This document shows, in pieces, positions 8,168 to 17,263 of a DNA stretch of 57,190 bases; the first letter of the stretch is position 1; the number at the start of each line of letters is the position of its first letter. The notes below the pieces were generated by a model that did no database searches, was not told the DNA's origin, and was given only the letters and a program-made list of their open reading frames with translations. Location: assembly GCA_021737695.1 (NCBI GenBank), contig JAIPDL010000015.1, forward strand, positions 1 to 57,190. Reading direction: 5' to 3'. The DNA is from Desulfotignum sp. GTDB taxonomy: Bacteria > Desulfobacterota > Desulfobacteria > Desulfobacterales > Desulfobacteraceae. Position numbers and translations under genes: made by a program.

Positions 8168-9013
8168 TTAATATTCTTTCGGAGTCTGGTTGATCTCTTC
8201 CAGTGTAAACACCGGTCCGTCTTTGCACACCAGTTCCTTGCCGATATTGCAGCGCCCGCACATGCCGATGCCGCACTTCATCCGGTTTTCCAGAGACATG
8301 ATAATCTGGTGGGGCTGATATCCCAACTTGGTCAACGCCGGCTGGGTGAATTTGATCATGATAGGAGGTCCGCATACAATCGCGTAGGTGTCTTCATCGG
8401 CAACCGGTGCATTGTCCTCCACTACCTGGGGCACAAACCCGGTATGGTACTTCCAGTCGGGATCATCCGTACCATCTACGGTGATGTGCATGTTGATATC
8501 ATCCCGTTTTTCCCAGTCAAACAGTTCCTCCCGGTATAACAGCATGCCGGGAGAACGGGCCCCGTAAACCACATCGATGTTTTTGAATTTTTTCCGGTTG
8601 GCCGGATCCAGCATATAGACAATGGAGGACCGCAATGTGGTGAAGGCAAATCCGCCGCCGATGATGACCACATTCTTGTTTTCCAGTTTGTCCCAGGGAT
8701 ACCAGTTGCCCAGAGGACCTCTGATACCCATGAGATCCCCTTTCTTCATGTTGTGAAGATGGGTGGTGACCACACCGGTCCGAAATACCGTGAATTTGAC
8801 AAATCCCTTTTCCACGGGAGATGAGGCAATGCCGATGGGGATTTCACCCACGCCGGGGATGGACAGTTCAGCAAACTGGCCAGCTTTGTAGGCAAATTTT
8901 TCTTCATCCGCCGGGTTTACAAACACAAAAGTAAACGTTTTAAGGGATTTGTCTTCCGTTGCCACTTCAATATCATCAATGCGAACCGGATACGGCAAAT
9001 AGGGGTTTTCCAT
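8168..9013 (-). CDS. FAD/NAD(P)-binding reductase with [2Fe-2S] tail (FlxA-like)
   Basis: This 281-residue protein resembles the gamma subunit of sulfhydrogenase, AsrB and FlxA. An N-terminal FAD-binding barrel (about 10-105) carries the flavin motif around IPIGIASSP. An NAD(P)-binding Rossmann domain (about 115-225) has VVIIGGGFAFTTLRS and CGPP. A C-terminal cysteine cluster, CGIGMCGRCNIG followed by a further Cys, should bind [2Fe-2S]. In Flx-Hdr complexes this subunit exchanges electrons with NAD(H). It is the last gene of the eight-gene redox operon and is preceded by an AAGGAG site 7 nt before the ATG. It gives the operon a second NAD(H) site besides the NuoF-like subunit. AsrB or a dihydroorotate dehydrogenase electron-transfer subunit are the alternatives, but no partners for those are nearby. 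Confidence 0.85.
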   Translation of the reverse strand: MENPYLPYPVRIDDIEVATEDKSLKTFTFVFVNPADEEKFAYKAGQFAELSIPGVGEIPIGIASSPVEKGFVKFTVFRTGVVTTHLHNMKKGDLMGIRGPLGNWYPWDKLENKNVVIIGGGFAFTTLRSSIVYMLDPANRKKFKNIDVVYGARSPGMLLYREELFDWEKRDDINMHITVDGTDDPDWKYHTGFVPQVVEDNAPVADEDTYAIVCGPPIMIKFTQPALTKLGYQPHQIIMSLENRMKCGIGMCGRCNIGKELVCKDGPVFTLEEINQTPKEY

Positions 9014-9034
9014 GTGAATTCTCCTTGATGTTCG

Positions 9035-10093
9035 CTATTTGGTTGTCTCGTAATCGTTCATCCGGTTGCACACCTCCCGGATATCGATGTTCACCGGGCA
9101 GGAAGCCACACACCGTCCGCATCCCACGCACATGATTCCCTGGTCGTATTTGTCCAGAAAATACTTGAGCTTGTGCATGAACCGCTGCCGGACCCGGTGG
9201 ACCTTGGTGCCTCTGGGGTTGTGGCCCGAAGCGTGATGGGTGAACAACGAAGACATGCAGGTGTCCCAGTTACGGAACCGCACGGCCGTGTTGTGCCGGG
9301 TCTCGTCCTGAATGTCGAAACACCAGCAGGTGGGGCACACATAGGTACAGGTCCCGCAGTTGATGCAGGAAAACGCCACGTCATCCCAGAAAGGCGCGTC
9401 ATACAAATCCAGAATGGTTTTGCCGGCCAGCTTGTCCGTGGCCAAATCCGTCTGAATCTGTTTTTCCGCTTCTTTTCTTAAGACATCGAAAAGAACCTGG
9501 CTTTCCTTGGGGTCTGCTTCGGTATCGAATCCACAGGCAGCGACCCAGTTTTCCCCTTTTTTCGTCAATATTTTGGCCAGATATTTGTCATCCATATCCG
9601 CCATCAATACATCCAGGCCTTCTTCACTGAACGGGCCGCATCCCACGGCCGTTGAAAAATCACACGGCCCGGGATGGGTCACGCCTAAGCCCACAAAGGT
9701 GGTGGCTTCATAGGCCGCACACCAGTAAGGATCTTGATAATCCGGATTGTCAAAGTTAAGTTTCACCAGCTGCACGGCTTTCGCATCATACGGCCGGATA
9801 CCTAAGACCACCCGGGGCATGTCATCGGTTTCCACGGGTGTCATGACATGATGATCTTGTTTGGATTCATCCAGTGTGGCAGTCAATATCTTTTCGGTCT
9901 GGGGAAACAGCACGGATTTGGCAGACATGACCGTGACAGGCGCATCCATTTTCGGTGCTGTATCCGGTGCCAGAGGCTTGATCTGGCAACCGTTCTCATC
10001 CTCAACCGGACCATAGACCCGAAAGGTTTTTCTGGATTTATCAATCCCCGGGGCCCAGTCTTTTTTATCAATTGTAATGAAATTCATATTCAT
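9035..10093 (-). CDS. 4Fe-4S protein of the sulfhydrogenase-beta/AsrA/FlxB type
   Basis: This 352-residue cytoplasmic electron carrier has a poorly conserved N-terminal half and a C-terminal pair of [4Fe-4S] motifs, CINCGTCTYVCPTC (about residue 245) and CVGCGRCVASCPV (about 325). The overall plan matches HydB of sulfhydrogenase, AsrA and the Flx iron-sulfur subunits, which relay electrons between the FAD/NAD(P) subunit and the partner complex. It lies between the other Fe-S protein and the FlxA-like reductase with gaps of 11 and 21 nt. Which Flx letter it deserves is uncertain. Confidence 0.82.
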   Translation of the reverse strand: MNMNFITIDKKDWAPGIDKSRKTFRVYGPVEDENGCQIKPLAPDTAPKMDAPVTVMSAKSVLFPQTEKILTATLDESKQDHHVMTPVETDDMPRVVLGIRPYDAKAVQLVKLNFDNPDYQDPYWCAAYEATTFVGLGVTHPGPCDFSTAVGCGPFSEEGLDVLMADMDDKYLAKILTKKGENWVAACGFDTEADPKESQVLFDVLRKEAEKQIQTDLATDKLAGKTILDLYDAPFWDDVAFSCINCGTCTYVCPTCWCFDIQDETRHNTAVRFRNWDTCMSSLFTHHASGHNPRGTKVHRVRQRFMHKLKYFLDKYDQGIMCVGCGRCVASCPVNIDIREVCNRMNDYETTK

Positions 10094-10104
10094 ACCCTTT
10101 TTGT

Positions 10105-11067
10105 TTACTTGATAAAATCATTGGGATCGTTCGGGCTGTAAGCATCCAGCGGCGGCCGTTTGTCCAGAACCAGGCCGGCTTCCCATCCAAACAGTTCCAA
10201 CGCATCCTTGTTCAGCTTGCGCGTGAAATCCCGGACATTGATCCCCATGGGGCAGGCTTCCACACAAGCCCCGCAGTCCGTGCACCGGCCGGCGCAGTGA
10301 AAGGCCCGCAGGAAATGAAACGTTGTGACATCAATTTCGTTCTGGCCTTTGCCCACCCACTGGGGAGAAGATTCGTCCACAAAACAGGTGGGGCAGTAAC
10401 ATAAAGGACAGGCATTTCGGCACGCATAACACCGGATGCAGTTTTTCGTGAGGTTTTCAAAATAGGCCCATCGGGCATCCAGGTCCATGGCAGCAATCTG
10501 GTCCACGTCCTCATAGGGGTGATCCAGGGTCTGTTCCTCCACAGGATCTCCGGCCATCACATCATAGACCGGGGGATTGCTATGGGTGCATACCCGGCAG
10601 TTGTGCCGGAGGACATCCGCTTTTTTAACCGTTTCCGTCTTTGACGCGGATGTGATGGTCAGGGTGTCGCCGTGTTCTTCAAATCCTGTGATTTCATCGT
10701 CAAACAAAGCCGCAATCTTTCGTTTGTCCACCATGCCGGTGCAGGGGACCCCGATGATATAGATCTGTTCCCGGGAAATCTGGTTTTCCACGATGTGGGT
10801 GACCAGATTCCTGGCATCACAGCCTTTGGCCACCACGGCGATTTTCCCCTCTTTACTGGACAGGCTGTTTTTCGATACATAGTTGGCCAGGTTGAGACCG
10901 CATACCGAGTTGAAAACCAGTTTGTCCACCTCTTTATCAGAAGTCAGGGCAATCGGCCGGGTGGCCATGGGAATGGAGCCGTCAGCAAACCCGATCACTT
11001 TTTCCACTGTGCCTTTGGCCAGCAGGTCCGCACCAATGGCCCTTATTTTTTCAATACAGGTATCCAT
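10105..11067 (-). CDS. 4Fe-4S protein of the Flx module (FlxC-like)
   Basis: This 320-residue protein has an N-terminal region with several scattered cysteines (CGLNL, KGCDARN, GVPCTG), similar to F420-reducing hydrogenase/dehydrogenase beta-type proteins. A C-terminal dicluster ferredoxin follows with CIRCYACRNACPLCYC (about 212) and [13 protein letters not shown] (about 263). Such proteins accompany FlxA and MvhD in Flx-Hdr gene sets and are taken to be electron relays. The gene starts 11 nt after the MvhD-like gene, whose end overlaps its ribosome-binding site, so translation is probably coupled. No catalytic site for an external substrate is recognised. Confidence 0.78.
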   Translation of the reverse strand: MDTCIEKIRAIGADLLAKGTVEKVIGFADGSIPMATRPIALTSDKEVDKLVFNSVCGLNLANYVSKNSLSSKEGKIAVVAKGCDARNLVTHIVENQISREQIYIIGVPCTGMVDKRKIAALFDDEITGFEEHGDTLTITSASKTETVKKADVLRHNCRVCTHSNPPVYDVMAGDPVEEQTLDHPYEDVDQIAAMDLDARWAYFENLTKNCIRCYACRNACPLCYCPTCFVDESSPQWVGKGQNEIDVTTFHFLRAFHCAGRCTDCGACVEACPMGINVRDFTRKLNKDALELFGWEAGLVLDKRPPLDAYSPNDPNDFIK

Positions 11068-11078
11068 AGTTCACACCT

Positions 11079-11504
11079 TTATTTAGTATAATCTTTGACA
11101 AATTTTTTATTGGGGCCCAAGGCTCTAACCTTTTCTGAAATTTCCCTGACCACATCCACGAATTTGGTGGCTTCCGCCGAGGAGATCCAGGAAAAATGAA
11201 TCCGGTCCCGATCGATTCCCATATGTTCCAGCAGGTTGCCCATCATGGCAAATTTTCGTCTTGCATAGTAATTACCGTCCAGGTAATGGCATTCGCCGGG
11301 ATGTCACCCGGATACCCATACAGCATCACAGCCTTCTCTTAACGCGGACAGGATGAATTTAGGGCTTAAGCGCCCTGTACAGGGAATTCGTATCGCCCGG
11401 ACATCGGCAGGATACTGCATTCTGCTGACACCAGCGAGATCAGCGGCACCATAGCTGCACCAATTACACAGAAAGGCAACTATTTTAATATTATTTTCAG
11501 TCAT
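11079..11504 (-). CDS. mvhD: MvhD/FlxD/BamF-like [2Fe-2S] protein with in-frame TGA (selenocysteine)
   Basis: Read straight through one TGA at 11304-11306, this gene gives a complete 141-residue MvhD-family protein. The N-terminal part has [13 protein letters not shown] and a CTGR motif. The TGA falls in VSG-U-HPGECHY, exactly where family members have GCHPGDCHY, and the frame continues through GNYYARRKF to a TAA. Codon and motif conservation on both sides argue for selenocysteine at residue 67. VhuD of methanogens and BamF of some benzoate degraders are known selenoproteins of this family. A stem-loop lies 16 nt after the TGA. The ATG at 11504 is preferred over 11507 because AAGGAG is then 5 nt away. 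MvhD passes electrons to HdrA. Confidence 0.9.
11271..11287 (-). promoter_or_regulatory. SECIS-like hairpin in mvhD
   Basis: On the coding strand a perfect 6-bp stem (ATTACC / GGTAAT) with the 5-nt loop TGGAC begins 16 nt after the in-frame TGA. Bacterial SECIS elements sit inside the coding region at about this distance and present a short G-rich apical loop to SelB. The match is by geometry only. Confidence 0.6.
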
Positions 11505-11513
11505 CATTTCTCC

Positions 11514-14500
11514 TTATACTGCTTCTTCATTCAAAGCAAAAATTTGTGCAAGTATCTGGTTTGTGTCAAAGCCTTTTAAGTGAATGGCACCGGATCGGCA
11601 GGACGCCACGCACAGGCCGCATCCTTTACAGAGAACCGGATTGATTCCGGCTTTTCCCTCAAACCGTCCCTGGGTTTCAAAGGCTGGTGCAGAGTATGGG
11701 CAAATGGAGACACATACACCGCAGGCACTGCATTTCATGGGATCAATTTTCGCCACATTCCCACTGGTGTGAACCGTTTCCTTTGCCAGCAGCGTCACGG
11801 CACGCGAGGCGGCTGCCTGGCCGTGGGCAATCGCTTCGTCAATGGGTTTGGGATAGTGGGCAAGCCCGCAGAGAAAGACACCGTCCGTTGCAAATTCCGA
11901 AGGACCGAGTTTGGCATGTCTCTCAACAAAGAACCCATCTTCGTTCAGGGGTACCTTAAAGAAGTTTGCCAGCTTTTCATCCTTGTTGGGTACAATGGCC
12001 GTGGCCAGGGTCAACAGGTCGGCATCAATCTGTACAGGCACACCCAGCACATGATCGGTAACGGTGATAAGAAGCTTGGTGTCACTTACCTCGACCATAG
12101 GTTTTTGATCCACTGAGTAGCGGATAAAAATGACACCGGCTTCCCTTGCCTGCTGGTACTTGTATTCCCTTTCGCCATAGGTTCTGATATCCCTGTACAA
12201 GATAAACACATTCATGTCAGGGTTCAGTGTTTTCAGTTCCAGGGCATTGTCAATGGAATGGGTGCAGCATACCCGGGAACAATAGGGACGTTCCGGTTCC
12301 CGTGATCCGACACATTGAATAAATACGGCAGTCTGAAGGCTTGGCAGCACCGTATCCTTTTCCATGAATTTTTTATCCAGATCAAGACTGGTGATCACCC
12401 GGTCATCCTTGCCGTAGCAATACTCATCCGGCGTGTATCCGTGGGCACCGGTGGCAATCACGGCAACGCCGTGCGCCAGGGTCGTGCTTGATTCATCTTT
12501 TTTCAGCTCAGATGTAAAATTACCCACAAAACCATCAACATTTTCCAGGGTGGTTTCCATGTGGATATTGACCCTGTCGTTTTCCTGAACATCTTTGATC
12601 AAACTGCCCAGTTTCTGGGCAATATTTTCATCCTGAAAGGTCTGGTACAGATTATTGGCCTGACCTCCCAGGACCTTGTCCTTTTCAATGAGGTGAACCT
12701 CATAACCCTGTTCCGCCAGATTTTTGGCAGAAACCATCCCTGAAATCCCCCCGCCAATGACCATGGCAACGGGTTTTACCTGAAGTTCCGCCTCGTCAAG
12801 GGGTTCCATGAGCGCCACCTTGGATACGGCCATCCGTACAAGATCCTTGGCCTTCTGGGTGGCAAGTTCCGGCGCATCCTTGTGAACCCAGGAGGCATGG
12901 TTCCGGATATTGGTCATCTCAAAAAGATACTTGTTCAGACCGGCATTGATCAGGGTTTCCTGGAACAGTGGCTCATGGGTTTTGGGGGTACAGGCCGCCA
13001 CCACAATGCGGTTAAGCTTATTGGCTTTGATAATCTGGGTCATGGTCTCCTGGGTATCCTGGGAACATGAATAAAGATTATCAGAGCAGTATTCAACATA
13101 GGGAAGGTCTGCGGCATAATCCCGGACTTCAGGAACGTTGACCACCCCGGCAATGTTGGTACCGCATTTACAGACAAAGACCCCGATTCTGGGCCGTTCT
13201 CCCACAATATTGGTTTCCGGGATCTCTTCAGGAACCCGGGTCAGGGTATTTCTGACCGTGGCCAGCATGGCACCGGCTTCACCGGCTGCCGCAGATGAAT
13301 CCACCACAGACTGGGGAATATCCTTGGGACCTTGAAAGGCTCCCGCCACAAACACCCCTTTTCTATTGGTTTCAACCGGCGCAAAAGAAGATGTCTTGGC
13401 AAAATTTCCGTCGGTCAGCTCAATGCCCAGTTTTTTGGCCATGTCAATGATTTCAGGGGAAATTTCAAGACCAACGGAAAGAACGATCATATCAAAGGTT
13501 TCATTGATATTTTTTCCCGCTTCATTGGTATAGGTGATCTTCAGATCTCCGGTGACATCCTGGGGAACCACGGTATGAACCCTGCTTCTTTCAAAGCGGA
13601 TTCCCTGGTCCTTGGCCCGGTTGTAATATCTTTCAAAATCCTTGCCATGGGTTCTCATGTCCATATAGAAGATGGCGCATTCCAGATCGTCTCCTGCATG
13701 TTCCTTGGCAATGACGGCTTCTTTGAGGGCATACATACAGCAAACCGAAGAACAATATTTATTGTCACATCTGTTCTGGTCCCTGGAGCCCACACACTGG
13801 AACCAGGCCACTTTTTTAGGCTCCTTGTGGTCAGACATCCTTGTCAGATGACCACCCGTGGGTCCGGAAGCGGAAAGTATCCGTTCAAATTCCATGGCCG
13901 TCATGACATTGGGATGACTGGCATACCCGTAGTTGTCAAATTTAGACGGGTCAAAGGGTTCAAATCCGGGCGAGAGGACAACGGCACCGGCATCGATGTC
14001 AACCACCTCATCCTTCATCATATGGTCAATAGCATCCATCTGGCAGACTTCAGCACAGACCTTGCACCCGCCGGTTTTAAAGTGCATACACACACTCCGG
14101 TCAATGGCCGGGGTGTTGGGCACCGCCTGGGCATAAGGCACATACACGGGTTTTCTGCCCTGGAGTCCCATTTCATATTCACTGGGAATCAAAGACGGGT
14201 GCGTTTTGGTAAACTCTTCCTTGATTTTCGCCAGGGTGATATGACCTGTGGGGCAGACCGATGCACAGGCCCCGCAGGCCATACATACATCTGATTGAAT
14301 GCCGAACGGGGTGTCAATGCGCATCTCAGTGCCTCGGCCGGCAAAGCTGATGGCGGCGTTGCCCATTTTCTCACACATCCTGACACACAGACCGCACAAA
14401 ATGCAGGTATCGTCTTCCTTTTTGAAGCGGGGGGCCTTAATCTTATATTGTTTGGCCAGTTTTTGCAGTAAAGGCACTTCAGGACACCGGGCATACAGCA

Positions 14501-14771
14501 TCTCAACGATGAGCTTTCTGCCCTGGTGGACGGCGTCCGTATCTGTTTTGACCTCCATGCCTTCCCAGATGGGATAATTACACGCTGTGACAAATTTGGT
14601 TCGTCTGCCGTCAAAAAGCTCGACCGTGCAGATTCGGCACATCCCGGCCGGTTCCAATGCTTTGTGGTGACAAAGTGTGGGGATTTCAACACCATATTTT
14701 TCAGCCACGTGAATAATATACTGGCCGTCTTCTCCCTGTACTTGTTTACCATTGAGTTTAAAAGTTACCAT
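11514..14771 (-). CDS. fusion of NuoG-type ferredoxin domain, HdrA body and second HdrA unit
   Basis: This 1085-residue protein has three parts. Residues 1-190 resemble the NuoG/HydA N-terminus and BamI: a [2Fe-2S] motif (C34, C45, C48, C64) and two [4Fe-4S] motifs (CILCGLCVRMC at 123, CMACGACASVC at 163). Residues 200-505 are the middle and end of HdrA, entering abruptly at GLQGRKPVYVPYAQAVP, without the FAD-binding N-terminus. Residues 526-1085 are a second HdrA unit with its own GGGISG (673-678) and a C-terminal pair of [4Fe-4S] motifs (1014-1024 and 1048-1058). CVGSR...CS.VCC occurs twice (326-345, 820-836), confirming the internal HdrA duplication. The missing first FAD segment is encoded separately at 17264-17650. 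The protein should be the hub joining the NADH module to the HdrA flavins. GAGGAA lies 8 nt before the ATG. Confidence 0.88.
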   Translation of the reverse strand: MVTFKLNGKQVQGEDGQYIIHVAEKYGVEIPTLCHHKALEPAGMCRICTVELFDGRRTKFVTACNYPIWEGMEVKTDTDAVHQGRKLIVEMLYARCPEVPLLQKLAKQYKIKAPRFKKEDDTCILCGLCVRMCEKMGNAAISFAGRGTEMRIDTPFGIQSDVCMACGACASVCPTGHITLAKIKEEFTKTHPSLIPSEYEMGLQGRKPVYVPYAQAVPNTPAIDRSVCMHFKTGGCKVCAEVCQMDAIDHMMKDEVVDIDAGAVVLSPGFEPFDPSKFDNYGYASHPNVMTAMEFERILSASGPTGGHLTRMSDHKEPKKVAWFQCVGSRDQNRCDNKYCSSVCCMYALKEAVIAKEHAGDDLECAIFYMDMRTHGKDFERYYNRAKDQGIRFERSRVHTVVPQDVTGDLKITYTNEAGKNINETFDMIVLSVGLEISPEIIDMAKKLGIELTDGNFAKTSSFAPVETNRKGVFVAGAFQGPKDIPQSVVDSSAAAGEAGAMLATVRNTLTRVPEEIPETNIVGERPRIGVFVCKCGTNIAGVVNVPEVRDYAADLPYVEYCSDNLYSCSQDTQETMTQIIKANKLNRIVVAACTPKTHEPLFQETLINAGLNKYLFEMTNIRNHASWVHKDAPELATQKAKDLVRMAVSKVALMEPLDEAELQVKPVAMVIGGGISGMVSAKNLAEQGYEVHLIEKDKVLGGQANNLYQTFQDENIAQKLGSLIKDVQENDRVNIHMETTLENVDGFVGNFTSELKKDESSTTLAHGVAVIATGAHGYTPDEYCYGKDDRVITSLDLDKKFMEKDTVLPSLQTAVFIQCVGSREPERPYCSRVCCTHSIDNALELKTLNPDMNVFILYRDIRTYGEREYKYQQAREAGVIFIRYSVDQKPMVEVSDTKLLITVTDHVLGVPVQIDADLLTLATAIVPNKDEKLANFFKVPLNEDGFFVERHAKLGPSEFATDGVFLCGLAHYPKPIDEAIAHGQAAASRAVTLLAKETVHTSGNVAKIDPMKCSACGVCVSICPYSAPAFETQGRFEGKAGINPVLCKGCGLCVASCRSGAIHLKGFDTNQILAQIFALNEEAV

Positions 14772-14786
14772 AGATATTATTCCTCA

Positions 14787-16700
14787 TTATTTGATAACGA
14801 TTGCGTCGAATTTACAGGCATCGTAACAAATTCCACATTTTATACACTTATCCTGATCCAGAACATGGGGCTCTTTTTTCGTGCCTGTGATGGCGTTCTG
14901 GGGGCATTTTTTTGCACAGCTTGTACAGCCCGTACAGGCGTCTTCATCGATTTCATACATAAAAAGGTTCTTGCACACACCTGCCTTGCACTTTTTGTCC
15001 CTGATGTGGGACTCATACTCTTCCCTGAAATATTTGATGGTGGTCAAAACAGGGTTGGGAGCTGCGGTGCCAAGGCCGCAAAGAGAGAATCGTTGTATCA
15101 TGACCCCAAGCTCTTCAAGCAGCTCGATGTCCCCTTCTTTTCCTTCACCTTCACAAATGGCTGTCAGGATGTCCAAAGACTGCTTGATACCTTCCCGGCA
15201 GGGGTTGCACTGGCCGCAGGATTCATCTTTGAGAAAATCTAAAAAATACCGTGCCACATCCACCATACAGGTATTCTCATCCATGACGATCATGCCGCCG
15301 GAACCCATGATGGACCCCACAGAGGCAAGCTGCTGGTAATCCACCGGGGTGTCCATAAGGGCTTCAGGAATACACCCGCCAGACGGTCCGCCGGTCTGGA
15401 CCGCCTTGAATTTCTTTTTTCCGGGCAACCCTTCCCCCAGGCTAAAGACAATATCTTTAAGGGGGATGCCCATGGGTACCTCAAGCAGTCCGGTGTTCCT
15501 GACTTTGCCCACAAGGGAAAAGGCTTTTGTGCCCTTGGAGTTGTCCGTGCCGAAACTGGCGTACCAGGGGGCGCCCTTAAGAATAATGGCTGGAACATTG
15601 GCATAGGTTTCCACATTATTGAGATTGGTGGGCTGATCCCTGAACCCTTTTTCAACCGTGTGGACATATTTGGCTTTGGGACGGCCGACTTTTCCCTCAA
15701 GGGAAGCCATCAGGGCCGTGGACTCACCACAGACAAAGGCCCCTGCACCCGTGGAAATTTTAATCTTAAAGCAAAATTTTGTCCCGGCAATATTATCCCC
15801 TAACAGGCCGTAAGCCGTGGCCTGTTTGATGGCTGTGACCAGCCGCTTTACGGCCAGAGGATATTCGTTTCGAACGTAGATAAACCCGAGAGAGGAGCCA
15901 ATGGCTAAGCCTGCAATGAGCATTCCTTCAATCACGGAGTGGGGATCCCCTTCAAGGATGCTCCGATCCATGTAAGCACCGGGGTCGCCCTCATCTGCAT
16001 TGCAGATGATAGATCTTTGCCCGTCATGCTTGGCACAGGTGGCCCATTTAATGCCAGTGGGAAACCCACCGCCGCCCCGGCCCCGGAGACCGGACTCTTT
16101 TACCGCAGTGATGATCTCCTGGGGTTTTGCGTTGTGAAGGGCGTCAAGAAAGGCAATGTACCCCTGCTTGCCAAAGTACTCTTCAATGGAATCCGGATCC
16201 ATATACCCACAGTTTCTAAGGGCAATTTTGACCTGACCTTTGAAGAACGGGATATCTTCAAGAAAAGGGATACCCTCAATGGGGTCAACCTGTTCCTGGG
16301 GATTGGCCATATCTTGTTCAAGAAGGGATCTTGGATCCCGAATCTGGCCAAGTATATGTTTTTTAATTTTTTTGTCGCTAAAATCATTGGCCATGTAACC
16401 ATGAATGATATCAACGATCTTGTCTGAGGTGACTTTCTTAAACATCATCCTTGGTTTGCCCTTGGCAAGGATTTCTACCAAGGGTTCTGCCTCACAGTAT
16501 CCAATGCAACCCGTCTGACAGATATCAATGGAGTCATTGTCGGCAAACGTCTCTGTGGCAGTATTGAAAGTTTCCCTGGCACCGGCGGCAATCCCGCAGG
16601 AGGCCATCCCGATGTTCACCTTGACAGTATCGGGAAGGTTCAGCTTTAACCGGTATTCCTTTTTTATTAATTCCAGATCTTTTACAGACTGAATGTTCAT
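14787..16700 (-). CDS. NuoF/HydB/BamH-like NADH- and FMN-binding subunit
   Basis: This 637-residue protein has an N-terminal thioredoxin-like [2Fe-2S] domain (C35, C61, C65, C69). The complex I 51-kDa core follows, with the FMN/NADH motif GRGGGGFPTGIKW (about 206) and the acidic CNADEGDPGAYMDR stretch. A [4Fe-4S] site CGQCNPCREG comes next, and a C-terminal ferredoxin with CTGCTSCAKKC and CIKCGICYDAC ends the protein. This is the long HydB/HymB layout found in bifurcating hydrogenases, formate dehydrogenases and BamH, not the short NuoF of respiratory complex I. It should exchange hydride with NAD(H) and pass electrons to the NuoE-like and NuoG-like subunits. Gaps of 20 and 15 nt tie it to its neighbours. 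Confidence 0.92.
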   Translation of the reverse strand: MNIQSVKDLELIKKEYRLKLNLPDTVKVNIGMASCGIAAGARETFNTATETFADNDSIDICQTGCIGYCEAEPLVEILAKGKPRMMFKKVTSDKIVDIIHGYMANDFSDKKIKKHILGQIRDPRSLLEQDMANPQEQVDPIEGIPFLEDIPFFKGQVKIALRNCGYMDPDSIEEYFGKQGYIAFLDALHNAKPQEIITAVKESGLRGRGGGGFPTGIKWATCAKHDGQRSIICNADEGDPGAYMDRSILEGDPHSVIEGMLIAGLAIGSSLGFIYVRNEYPLAVKRLVTAIKQATAYGLLGDNIAGTKFCFKIKISTGAGAFVCGESTALMASLEGKVGRPKAKYVHTVEKGFRDQPTNLNNVETYANVPAIILKGAPWYASFGTDNSKGTKAFSLVGKVRNTGLLEVPMGIPLKDIVFSLGEGLPGKKKFKAVQTGGPSGGCIPEALMDTPVDYQQLASVGSIMGSGGMIVMDENTCMVDVARYFLDFLKDESCGQCNPCREGIKQSLDILTAICEGEGKEGDIELLEELGVMIQRFSLCGLGTAAPNPVLTTIKYFREEYESHIRDKKCKAGVCKNLFMYEIDEDACTGCTSCAKKCPQNAITGTKKEPHVLDQDKCIKCGICYDACKFDAIVIK

Positions 16701-16720
16701 GATTCATACCTCTTGATAGG

Positions 16721-17218
16721 TTATTCGTATTGATTTAGCACGTTCTTGATTTCATCGGTCGCAATACGGCCGTGCATATCCTCATTAATTTTGACAACAG
16801 GGCCTAAACTGCAGCAGCCGATGCAACGAACAGACTCAAGGGTATATCGTTTATCTTCGGTGGTTCCACCGTCTCTAATATTAAGGCTTGTCTCAATATG
16901 TTCTTTGATGCGGTCCGCCCCTCTGACGTGGCAGGCTGTCCCCGTGCAGATGGAGATGATATTCCGTCCCCTGGGCTCAAGGCTGAAGGTGCTGTAAAAG
17001 GTGGACACCTCGTAGATCCTGCTGTAGGGAATGGACAATTTTTCAGACACATAGGACAGTGCAGGTCTGGGAATGTAGTTATACCGGCGTTGAATAGCCT
17101 GGAGAATCATGATCAGATTCTCCTTGTCATTATTAAACTCTTTTTCAATCATCTGGTCCAGTTCCAGATAATCTATTTCCTCTTCGCCGCCGGTGGGCTG
17201 GGTATTGGCGTTGCTCAT
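16721..17218 (-). CDS. NuoE/HydC/BamG-like [2Fe-2S] subunit
   Basis: This 165-residue protein is a complete 24-kDa-type subunit. A helical N-terminus (LIMILQAIQRRYNYIP, usual for the family) is followed by a thioredoxin fold with CTGTACHVRGA and CIGCCSLGP, whose four cysteines bind [2Fe-2S]. With the NuoF-like protein it forms the NADH-oxidising pair found in HydABC, NADH-dependent formate dehydrogenases and BamGH. GAGGAG lies 7 nt before the ATG. The gene sits between the two pieces of the split HdrA. Confidence 0.93.
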   Translation of the reverse strand: MSNANTQPTGGEEEIDYLELDQMIEKEFNNDKENLIMILQAIQRRYNYIPRPALSYVSEKLSIPYSRIYEVSTFYSTFSLEPRGRNIISICTGTACHVRGADRIKEHIETSLNIRDGGTTEDKRYTLESVRCIGCCSLGPVVKINEDMHGRIATDEIKNVLNQYE

Positions 17219-17263
17219 CGATACTCTCCTCTAAGGTTCTCTTGGACTGTATAGCCGTGAGGG

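Noticed and set aside
11079..11504. Frameshift or nonsense mutation in the MvhD-like gene
   Set aside because: No frame change is needed and the TGA replaces a conserved family cysteine that is selenocysteine in known homologues.
13332..14294. 320-codon plus-strand frame opposite the HdrA fusion gene
   Set aside because: Antisense shadow of a gene with clear motifs over its full length; no ribosome-binding site or family match.
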